The notes under the pieces were generated by a model. It ran no database searches, was not told where the DNA came from, and was given only the letters and a program-made list of their open reading frames with translations. Position numbers and translations under genes: made by a program. A stretch of 5,565 bases of DNA from F23-D06 sp045132055 (GTDB taxonomy: Bacteria; Bacteroidota; Bacteroidia; Bacteroidales; WCHB1-69), in contig JBGURP010000047.1 of assembly GCA_045132055.1 (NCBI GenBank), positions 1-5,565 on the forward strand. Reading direction: 5' to 3'. How positions within the stretch are numbered: position 1 is the stretch's first letter; each line of letters begins with the position of its first letter. Shown here one piece after another: positions 1-3,883 of this stretch.

Positions 1-1
1 G

Positions 2-103
2 GGAGTTGAGAAATGGTTTGTCATTTGCGGAATTGGCATTATCATCGTTGCGCTTGCCGTATTTTTACTACCCGGTTTGAGAGAGATTGACAATACGCAA
101 TAA
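2..103 (+). CDS. C-terminal end of a membrane transporter, probably an MFS-type efflux protein (5' part outside the window)
   Basis: Only the last 33 codons are visible, ending in TAA at 101-103. The translation has one strongly hydrophobic segment (ICGIGIIIVALAVFLLPGL) followed by a short polar, charged tail (REIDNTQ), as expected for the final transmembrane helix of a polytopic inner-membrane protein. The tail length and composition fit a 12-helix MFS drug-efflux pump, but an ABC permease or another membrane protein would look similar. The gene reads towards a strong terminator at 132-183 and converges with the XRE regulator. In Clostridial mobilizable elements this position is often held by cargo such as a resistance pump. 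That is an inference from context, and the fragment is too short for a family assignment. Confidence 0.5.
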   Translation, partial: GVEKWFVICGIGIIIVALAVFLLPGLREIDNTQ

Positions 104-131
104 TCAACTGCACCTTTTTCTATTACTAAAC

Positions 132-183
132 AAAATGCCTGGATGGTGGTTCTGAAAAACCAGAACCGCCGTTCAGGCATTTT
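132..183 (+). terminator. Strong intrinsic terminator between converging genes
   Basis: Arms 132-154 and 161-183 form a 23-bp stem with three G:U wobbles in the plus-strand RNA and a 6-nt A-rich loop (155-160), followed by a T-run up to 185. It sits 28 bp after the stop codon of the transporter fragment and directly abuts the stop codon of the minus-strand XRE gene. The outer arms are AAAATGCCTG and CAGGCATTTT, so minus-strand RNA also gets a U-run and the site probably works both ways. The wobbles become C-A mismatches on that strand, so it should be stronger for plus-strand transcripts. Confidence 0.88.
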
Positions 184-984
184 TTATCTTCGTCCTCTCT
201 GCGGTTTTGGATTCTTCAGCAAGTCGGATTTTTCCGCAATCTTTTTCAGCCACTTCCGTTCTTCTACTGACAGCTTCCTAAAATTCAGCTTGAGCCGTTT
301 GCAGATAAACGCCAAGTACGCTTGTTCCGTGTCGCTGTCCTGGCTGACGATTTCACCAGCAGTTTCCAGCATTTCTTTTAGCGGGTTATCCTCTGGGACG
401 CTGAAAAAATCGTCCTTGTGTGTTTCCCGCAGAGCAAGGGCAATCCCGTTTATGTCCCGTTGTATCACATAGCGGCAAAACTCGTCCTCATCAATATGGG
501 CGGTGATAAGCTGTCTTAACTGCGTATCACTCATGCCAGGATTATGCTTTTTTATAACAGTTGCGCTCATCGTGTCCACTATGGCGTTTGCACCCTGCGC
601 CTGTTTCAGTGCCGTTCCGTTCACATAGATTTCAAGGTCAGCCATCAGCCGGGGGAAATCCGGGTGCGCCGCCAGCTCACACAGCAGGGTATTGTCTATC
701 CTCCCGCTTTTCAGCAGGTCAATCATTTCATCACTCAAACGCAGGTCTGCAAGATCGGCGTTTGGGTGATTTTTCATTTCAGACAGCCCCAGCAGATAAT
801 CAGCGGTCACACCGTAAAACTTCGCCAGCCGGATAAGGGCATAGTGGCTGATGTCCTTGAAGTCTTCCGTTTCGTAACTGCCCAGCGCAGACTTGGAAAG
901 CCCGGTCTGCTCCGCAAGCTGCCCCAGCGTCAAGCCACGCTCCACACGTAGGTCTTTTAATCGCTCTTGTATGGATAAAGACAT
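184..984 (-). CDS. XRE-family helix-turn-helix transcriptional regulator
   Basis: The protein has 266 residues from the chosen ATG. The first ~60 residues form a classic XRE/HTH_3 domain: RLKDLRVERGLTLGQLAEQ, then the recognition helix region TGLSKSALGSYE, then ALIRLAKFYGVTADYLLGL, the usual end of the five-helix fold. Residues ~70-266 are a mostly helical, charged region with no motif I recognise, probably for dimerisation or sensing, and the C-terminus is basic (PKPQRGRR). It is probably a cytoplasmic DNA-binding repressor controlling the element's excision or transfer genes and its own expression. The perfect palindrome 34 bp upstream (1018-1054) is the natural operator candidate. An alternative GTG start at 990 would add two residues but directly abuts the AGGAGG, so ATG at 984, six bases from it, is preferred. 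Base composition is intermediate between the AT-rich gene upstream and the GC-rich mobility block. Confidence 0.9.
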   Translation of the reverse strand: MSLSIQERLKDLRVERGLTLGQLAEQTGLSKSALGSYETEDFKDISHYALIRLAKFYGVTADYLLGLSEMKNHPNADLADLRLSDEMIDLLKSGRIDNTLLCELAAHPDFPRLMADLEIYVNGTALKQAQGANAIVDTMSATVIKKHNPGMSDTQLRQLITAHIDEDEFCRYVIQRDINGIALALRETHKDDFFSVPEDNPLKEMLETAGEIVSQDSDTEQAYLAFICKRLKLNFRKLSVEERKWLKKIAEKSDLLKNPKPQRGRR

Positions 985-990
985 ATTCAC

Positions 991-996
991 CCTCCT
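991..996 (-). promoter_or_regulatory. Shine-Dalgarno site that decides the XRE gene start
   Basis: On the minus strand a perfect AGGAGG is followed by GTGAAT and then ATG. The GTG has zero spacing from the site and cannot be used normally. The ATG at 984-982 has the optimal six-base spacing, so the protein starts MSLSIQERL rather than MNMSLSIQERL. Confidence 0.85.
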
Positions 997-1017
997 TGCT
1001 AGCTCAACGAAAGAGAA

Positions 1018-1054
1018 GCCGTTATGCTATGTACTATGCTCATAGCATAACGGC
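1018..1054 (-). promoter_or_regulatory. Perfect 14-bp inverted repeat: candidate XRE operator and/or terminator of the 87-codon gene
   Basis: Arms GCCGTTATGCTATG (1018-1031) and CATAGCATAACGGC (1041-1054) are exact reverse complements around a 9-nt loop. The loop carries a further CTATGCT (1034-1040), so TATGCT/AGCATA half-sites occur three times within 28 bp. It lies 8 bp past the stop codon of the upstream minus-strand gene and 33 bp before the start of the XRE gene. As RNA it forms a stable hairpin followed by TTCTCTTT, a poor U-run. As DNA, the repeated half-sites are what a dimeric HTH repressor would bind. The two roles are not exclusive. I see no convincing -35/-10 pair for the XRE gene in this gap. 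Confidence 0.65.
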
Positions 1055-1062
1055 ATAGGCAT

Positions 1063-1326
1063 TTACAGTTTTATTTTACCATTTGCTACATCTTCACGAA
1101 ATTTATCAACAAGCTTCGCTGTCAGCTTGGATTTACCGTAGTGTTCAAGTACAAAAGTACGATAACTTTTTCCATCTACAAGCACATCACTTTTTCTGGT
1201 CAACAACCAATTTCCGTTACCTCCTCCCTGTTCTCTAATATTCCAGTCTTTCCCATATCTTTTATAGATTTCATCTTTTTTACCTTGAACAGACATTGAT
1301 TCGCTTGGAATATAAACAATTTGCAT
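1063..1326 (-). CDS. Small basic hypothetical protein, 87 residues, function unknown
   Basis: I do not recognise this protein. It is basic (17 Lys/Arg against 11 Asp/Glu), has no Cys, no signal peptide and no membrane segment, and reads as a mixed alpha/beta soluble domain. It starts with a strand-like MQIVYIP, has a Gly-rich turn (GGGNGNW) and ends in a Lys-rich amphipathic stretch (KLTAKLVDKFREDVANGK). It is a credible gene: AAGGAGG (1334-1340 on the minus strand) lies seven bases before the ATG, and an extended -10 promoter lies upstream. Hand-counted GC over 1081-1320 is about 35%, far below the relaxase region (about 55-60%), which suggests separate acquisition. It lies upstream of the XRE gene on the same strand, so the two could be co-transcribed unless the palindrome between them terminates. 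Roles such as an accessory DNA-binding protein, an antirepressor or a small defence/anti-defence protein are possible, but nothing in the sequence chooses between them. Confidence 0.75.
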   Translation of the reverse strand: MQIVYIPSESMSVQGKKDEIYKRYGKDWNIREQGGGNGNWLLTRKSDVLVDGKSYRTFVLEHYGKSKLTAKLVDKFREDVANGKIKL

Positions 1327-1391
1327 AATAGCTCCTCCTTTATTTTGTGCAAGAAGACCAGAAACCTGAATTTGTCTTTTATCTTTTTTTG

Positions 1392-1420
1392 ATTATATCA
1401 CAAATCCGAGAGCGTGGAAA
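1392..1420 (-). promoter_or_regulatory. Extended -10 promoter for the 87-codon minus-strand gene
   Basis: The minus strand reads TTTCCA (1420-1415), a 17-bp spacer ending in TGA, then a perfect TATAAT (1397-1392). The TG one base before the -10 box makes it an extended -10 element, which compensates for the 4/6 match at -35. Transcription would start near 1385, leaving an A-rich leader of about 60 nt before the ATG at 1326. The remaining gap to the plus-strand gene at 1555 (1421-1554) shows no convincing plus-strand promoter. Confidence 0.75.
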
Positions 1421-1554
1421 TAGGGAGTTTTTCAGGCTGATTTCCTACCTCTTGGATATACGGCACAGGCGGTCAAAAAGGTGTAGACTTGGGATAGTTC
1501 ATCGATGGACAAGCACCTTGGAAACAGAACACGCCAAAGAAAACGGAGGGACGC

Positions 1555-1968
1555 ATGAGCAAAAGACCCTATCAACACCTGCCGCCGCTGGAACACAGGC
1601 CGGACGGCTCCCCCTACCGCATAACCCCGCCCCAGAAGAGACGAGCCAGCGGCCTGATACGCCGGGAGTGCTGCAACTGCGAGGACGGAAACTGCCTTGC
1701 GCTGGACGATGGCGACACCTGCGCCTGTCCGCAGATGATTTCGTTCTCCGTCTGCTGCAAGTGGTTCCGCTGGGCGGTCTTGCCGCTGGACAGGACGCTG
1801 GAAGCGGAGATTTACCGGGACAGGGACTTGAAACGCTGTGCGGAGTGCGGCGGTGTGTTCGTCCCGAAGTCCAACCGGGGCAAATACTGCCCGGACTGCG
1901 CCGCCAGAGTTCACAGGCGGCAGAAAACAGAAAGTGAACGGAAAAGGAGGTCTGCTGTGGACAGTTAA
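1555..1968 (+). CDS. Cysteine-rich VLP-domain protein of Firmicutes mobile elements
   Basis: The protein has 137 residues. A cysteine-rich block (residues ~38-70: RECCNCEDGNCLALDDGDTC, then ACPQ and CCKW) is followed by AVLPLD, matching the cysteine-rich VLP family found in conjugative and mobilizable elements of Clostridia and Enterococcus. A second zinc-ribbon-like module follows: KRCAECGGVFVPKSNRGKYC, then PDCAARVHRRQK, with two CxxC pairs that could bind one zinc ion. The tail is strongly basic (ESERKRRS). The family's biochemical role is not established; zinc and nucleic-acid binding is an inference. The start is supported by GGAGG at 1545-1549, five bases from the ATG. It is the first gene of the plus-strand mobility block and precedes the RepA_N-type gene, an order typical of such elements. 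Confidence 0.85.
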   Translation: MSKRPYQHLPPLEHRPDGSPYRITPPQKRRASGLIRRECCNCEDGNCLALDDGDTCACPQMISFSVCCKWFRWAVLPLDRTLEAEIYRDRDLKRCAECGGVFVPKSNRGKYCPDCAARVHRRQKTESERKRRSAVDS

Positions 1969-2083
1969 GAGCGGGAAAAGCCTTGATTTGCAAGGCTCCG
2001 CAAGCCCTCAACCGGGGCGGCTGGTATCATTTATCATTCGCCCCGGAAAACGGGCCTCTAACCGTCCACAAAACACGCTATGA
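1952..2083 (+). other. Possible unusual leader ORF overlapping the VLP gene end and coupled to the RepA_N gene
   Basis: A strong AAAGGAGG (1943-1950) inside the end of the VLP gene is followed by an open frame with no stop from the CTG codons at 1952/1955 to a TGA at 2081-2083. That TGA overlaps the ATG of the RepA_N gene as ATGA. The frame would encode about 43 residues beginning LLWTVKSGKSLDLQG. There is no ATG, GTG or well-placed TTG start, so initiation would need CTG, or this is a gene that lost its start. The RepA_N start itself has no Shine-Dalgarno site, which makes coupling attractive. The evidence is only positional. Confidence 0.25.
1971..2046 (+). promoter_or_regulatory. Two GC-rich hairpins in the leader of the RepA_N gene
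   Basis: Hairpin one pairs AGCCTTG (1979-1985) with CAAGGCT (1991-1997) around a 5-nt loop, extended by GCGG (1971-1974) and CCGC (1998-2001) across a 4-nt bulge. Hairpin two pairs CCGGGGCG (2012-2019) with CGCCCCGG (2039-2046) across 19 nt. The right arm of hairpin two can instead pair locally with 2051-2055 (CCCG-GAAAA-CGGG), giving mutually exclusive folds. Neither hairpin is followed by a T-run, so they are not simple terminators. They could control translation of the RepA_N gene, which has no Shine-Dalgarno site, or be protein-binding sites. Confidence 0.5.
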
Positions 2084-2475
2084 CAAACACGATTTATATT
2101 CACCAGCCGGAAAAGGCGTTCAGTTTCACCCGGCTCCCCAATTTCCTTTTTGAAGCACCCACATTCCAGCCCTTGAGCAACGAAGCGAAGGTGCTGTATG
2201 CCTTTGTCCTGCGCCGGGCGGAGTTGTCCCGGAAGAACGGCTGGGCGGACGAGTACGGGCGGGTCTACCTGTACTACCCCATCTGCGAGGTGGTCGCTTT
2301 GCTCCGCTGCGGGCGGCAGAAAGCGGTCAACACCCTGCGGGAGTTGCAGTATGCGGGGCTGGTGGAAATCCAGAAACAGGGCTGTGGAAAACCCAACCGC
2401 ATTTACCCGAAATCCTATGAAGCGGTTCCAAACACCGACTTCAAGAAATCCGGTTATGGTACGCCGGAGGGCTGA
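2080..2475 (+). CDS. RepA_N-type replication initiator, N-terminal domain only
   Basis: The 131-residue product matches the N-terminal domain of RepA_N initiators. It has FSFTRLPNFLFEAPTFQPLS, then NEAKVLYAFVLRRAELSRKN followed by GWADEYGRVYLYYPI, then the winged-helix core RCGRQKAVNTLRELQYAGLV and GCGKPNRIYPK. RepA_N proteins bind iterons in their own gene and start plasmid or element replication. Full-length members usually have roughly twice this length or more, with a linker and a C-terminal domain. Here the frame stops at TGA 2473-2475 just after the domain, and linker-like peptides continue in two frames downstream. The ATG overlaps a preceding frame's TGA (ATGA) and lacks a Shine-Dalgarno site; an in-frame TAA at 2059-2061 rules out a longer N-terminus. 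It could act as a DNA-binding accessory rather than a working initiator. Confidence 0.85.
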   Translation: MTNTIYIHQPEKAFSFTRLPNFLFEAPTFQPLSNEAKVLYAFVLRRAELSRKNGWADEYGRVYLYYPICEVVALLRCGRQKAVNTLRELQYAGLVEIQKQGCGKPNRIYPKSYEAVPNTDFKKSGYGTPEG

Positions 2476-2600
2476 AAACCGTACTTGGCGAGTACGAAAA
2501 TCAATCCTCTTGAAGTACGGAAATCTGACGGTATATAGAAATACAGAGATTAAAACCATCTATTTACATTCATTCCATTCCAATCCTATCAGAGATATTT
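2476..2600 (+). pseudogene. Probable decayed linker of the RepA_N gene (nonsense plus frameshift)
   Basis: In the frame of the RepA_N gene, the codons after its TGA read KPYLASTKINPLEVRKSDGI up to TAG at 2536. From about 2534 the +1 frame continues YRNTEIKTIYLHSFHSNPIR. Both patches resemble the Ser/Lys/Asn-rich linker (STK..EVRKS..NTEI) that I associate with full-length RepA_N proteins of this element type. The domain therefore seems to have been separated from its C-terminal part by a stop and a +1 shift. The similarity is from memory and the linker is low in complexity, so this is moderate evidence only. Confidence 0.4.
2479..2520 (+). repeat. Nested inverted and direct repeats around GTAC in the pre-relaxase gap
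   Basis: CCGTACTT (2479-2486) is the exact reverse complement of AAGTACGG (2513-2520). CGTACT (2480-2485) can instead pair with AGTACG (2491-2496) around a 5-nt loop. AGTACGAAAATC (2491-2502) recurs with one mismatch as AGTACGGAAATC (2514-2525), a 23-bp period. Three related half-sites within 42 bp could be iterons for the RepA_N domain or part of an oriT. They may also simply reflect repeated linker codons. Confidence 0.5.
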
Positions 2601-2634
2601 TCGGCGGGAAAACCCGCCGGAAAGGAATGGAATG
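2571..2634 (+). other. Long two-part hairpin just before the relaxase gene: candidate oriT
   Basis: The outer arms CATTCCATTCC (2571-2581) and GGAATGGAATG (2624-2634) are perfect complements. The inner arms 2598-2608 and 2613-2623 pair over 11 bp (core CGGCGGG-AAAA-CCCGCCG, one wobble at 2601/2620). The two stems stack on the right side; the left side has a 16-nt bulge (2582-2597). The structure ends four bases before the relaxase AAAGGAG (2638-2644), and no T-run follows, so it is not a terminator. In MobV systems the oriT lies directly upstream of the mob gene and contains inverted repeats, so position and structure agree. I do not see the pMV158-type nick motif, so the nick position is unknown. 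Confidence 0.55.
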
Positions 2635-2648
2635 GGGAAAGGAGTTCA

Positions 2649-3593
2649 ATGGCACAACACGCAATTTTGCGATTTGAGAAGCACAAGGGCCACCCGGCGG
2701 GGCCGCTGGAAGCCCACCATGAACGGAAAAAGGAGCAGTACGCCAGCAACCCGGACATTGACACCAGCCGGAGCAAGTACAATTTCCACATCGTCAAGCC
2801 GGATGGCCGCTACTACCATTTCATTCAGAGCCGCATCGAGCAGGCCAGATGCCGCACCCGCAAGGACAGCACTCGGTTTGTGGACACGCTGATTACCGCC
2901 AGCCCGGAGTTTTTCAAGGGCAAGTCCCCAAAGGAGATAGCGGCCTACTTCCAGAGGGCGGCGGACTTCCTCATTGACCGGGTGGGCCGGGAGAACATCG
3001 TTTCGGCTATGGTACACATGGATGAAAAAACGCCCCATCTGCACTTGGTCTTTGTGCCGCTGACAAAGGACAACCGCCTGTGCGCCAAAGAAATTATCGG
3101 CAACCGGGCCAATCTGACGAAGTGGCAGGACGATTTTCACGCCTGTATGGTGGAGCAGTACCCCGACCTGGAGCGTGGGGAAAGCGCCAGCAAGACGGGC
3201 CGGAAGCATATCCCCACCCGGCTGTTCAAACAGGCGGTCAACCTCTCCAAACAGGCGAGGGCCATTGAAGCGGTTCTCTCCGGCATTACCCCGCTGAACG
3301 CCGGAAAGAAGAAAGAGGAAGCCCTCTCCATGCTGAAAAAGTGGTTTCCGCAGATGGAGAACTTCTCCGGGCAACTGAAAAAATACAAGGTCACAATCAA
3401 TGACTTGTTAGCGGAAAATGAAAAGCTGGAAGTCAGGGCAAAGGCCAGCGAAAAAGGCAAGATGAATGACACGATGGAACGGGCGAAGTTAAAAAGCGAA
3501 CTGGACGATATGCGGCGGCTGGTTGACCGTATCCCGCCGGAGATTTTAGCGGAACTGAAACGGCAACAGCGGCAGCATGGAAAGGAAAGGTGA
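2649..3593 (+). CDS. mobV: MobV (Pre/Mob) family relaxase
   Basis: The 314-residue protein would nick one strand at oriT, stay bound to the 5' end and pilot the DNA through transfer machinery supplied by another element. Motif I is LEAHHERKKEQ; His23 aligns with the catalytic His22 of pMV158 MobM, with a following His where MobM has Asn. The family SRS-Y-N segment follows at residues 40-45. Motif III is HMDEKTPHLH at residues 123-132 (HxDExxPHxH), the metal-binding three-His site. Residues ~230-314 are highly charged and probably coiled coil. It is shorter than MobM (about 490 residues), mainly in the C-terminal region. AAAGGAG (2638-2644) supports the start, with a short 4-base spacing. The candidate oriT hairpin lies directly upstream, and a small gene overlaps the 3' end. 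The catalytic motifs look intact. Confidence 0.93.
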   Translation: MAQHAILRFEKHKGHPAGPLEAHHERKKEQYASNPDIDTSRSKYNFHIVKPDGRYYHFIQSRIEQARCRTRKDSTRFVDTLITASPEFFKGKSPKEIAAYFQRAADFLIDRVGRENIVSAMVHMDEKTPHLHLVFVPLTKDNRLCAKEIIGNRANLTKWQDDFHACMVEQYPDLERGESASKTGRKHIPTRLFKQAVNLSKQARAIEAVLSGITPLNAGKKKEEALSMLKKWFPQMENFSGQLKKYKVTINDLLAENEKLEVRAKASEKGKMNDTMERAKLKSELDDMRRLVDRIPPEILAELKRQQRQHGKER

Positions 3594-3789
3594 TCTTATA
3601 AGTAATATCAGATACAAAAAGGAAATCGAAATCGTGACTTTTCAGGGAAAGGAAATCACACTGGAAAATCTCTCCCCGGTGTTCACGCCGGAACAGGAAG
3701 CAGCCAAACGCCGGGAACTGGAACAGCAGCTTTATGAGGTGTTCCGCAAGTACGCCGACAAGCGGGAGAGTGAGGAAGCCGGGACATAA
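3577..3789 (+). CDS. Small charged hypothetical protein between relaxase and recombinase
   Basis: The 70-residue product begins MERKGDLISNIRYKKEIEIV, has a strand-rich start (IEIVTFQGKEITLENL), a PVFTPEQEAAKRR turn and a charged amphipathic helix (ELEQQLYEVFRKYADKRES). There is no Cys, no membrane segment and no known motif. By position it corresponds to the small gene after the relaxase in Tn4451-type elements (tnpW), but the sequence does not look like TnpW to me. It overlaps the relaxase by 17 bp, suggesting translational coupling. ATG 3577 has only a weak ribosome site. A much better one (GGAAAGGTGATC at 3584-3595, near-perfect to the 16S tail) precedes ATA-AGT-AAT-ATC at 3598, where a mutated ATG would give MSNIRYKK. 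The true start is therefore uncertain. It may be an accessory or directionality factor for excision, which is only a guess from position. Confidence 0.7.
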   Translation: MERKGDLISNIRYKKEIEIVTFQGKEITLENLSPVFTPEQEAAKRRELEQQLYEVFRKYADKRESEEAGT

Positions 3790-3807
3790 GGTTTTCCAAA
3801 CCCATCA

Positions 3808-3836
3808 TTGATTTGCGGGGCTGCTGGCGGTATAAT
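3808..3836 (+). promoter_or_regulatory. Near-consensus sigma-A promoter of the serine recombinase
   Basis: TTGATT (3808-3813), a 17-bp spacer and a perfect TATAAT (3831-3836) lie 19 bp after the stop codon of the small upstream gene. Transcription would start near 3843, giving a leader of about 40 nt with AAGGAG at 3871-3876, seven bases before the recombinase ATG. The recombinase can therefore be expressed apart from the mobility block. Confidence 0.88.
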
Positions 3837-3866
3837 AGAACTGTCAGCAGCTCCGTTTCTTTTTTA
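3817..3866 (+). terminator. Terminator-like hairpin with the recombinase -10 box in its loop; also a possible operator
   Basis: GGGGCTGCTG (3817-3826) pairs with CAGCAGCTCC (3845-3854) over 10 bp with one G:U wobble. The 18-nt loop contains the whole TATAAT box, and the T-rich tract GTTTCTTTTTT follows at once. Transcripts arriving from the relaxase operon would contain both arms and the U-run and could terminate. Transcripts starting near 3843 contain only the right arm and would pass. As DNA, the same inverted repeat brackets the -10 box, the place for a repressor to bind. The loop is longer than in typical terminators. Confidence 0.55.
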
Positions 3867-3883
3867 AGAAAAGGAGCGACAAT

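Noticed and set aside
143..951. Plus-strand open frames opposite the XRE gene (143-472, 544-951, 561-836)
   Set aside because: They are antisense to a well-supported XRE gene, have no family resemblance and no good ribosome sites; the first begins inside the terminator hairpin.
1063..1326. 87-codon gene with the XRE gene as a toxin-antitoxin pair
   Set aside because: The order and same-strand layout would allow it, but the product has no toxin motif, and the XRE protein is longer than typical antitoxins and has its own ribosome site after a palindrome. There is no positive evidence.
1421..1554. Plus-strand promoter for the VLP gene
   Set aside because: Several A/T-rich hexamers (for example GATAGT at 1493-1498) lack a -35 box at 16-18 bp; none is convincing.
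1347..2011. Long frames overlapping the VLP gene (1347-1937 plus; 1432-1914 and 1499-2011 minus)
   Set aside because: They are GC-rich shadow frames. The VLP frame has the family motifs and a ribosome site; these have neither.
2476..2648. pMV158-type MobV nick site
   Set aside because: No TAGTGTG/TTA-like sequence is present in the gap, so the oriT call rests only on position and structure.
2008..2892. Frames overlapping RepA_N and the relaxase start (2008-2559 minus, 2198-2677 plus, 2570-2797 minus, 2632-2892 plus)
   Set aside because: They show no motifs and low-complexity translations. Only the 2534-2600 part of the +1 frame was kept, as a possible linker remnant.
2646..3472. Minus-strand frames opposite the relaxase (2646-3374, 3137-3472) and a short plus frame (3080-3268)
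   Set aside because: They are shadows of the relaxase, whose catalytic motifs are intact in its own frame.
3577..3789. Assignment of the small protein to TnpW of Tn4451
   Set aside because: The position matches, but the sequence does not resemble the TnpW pattern I know, so only the position is noted.
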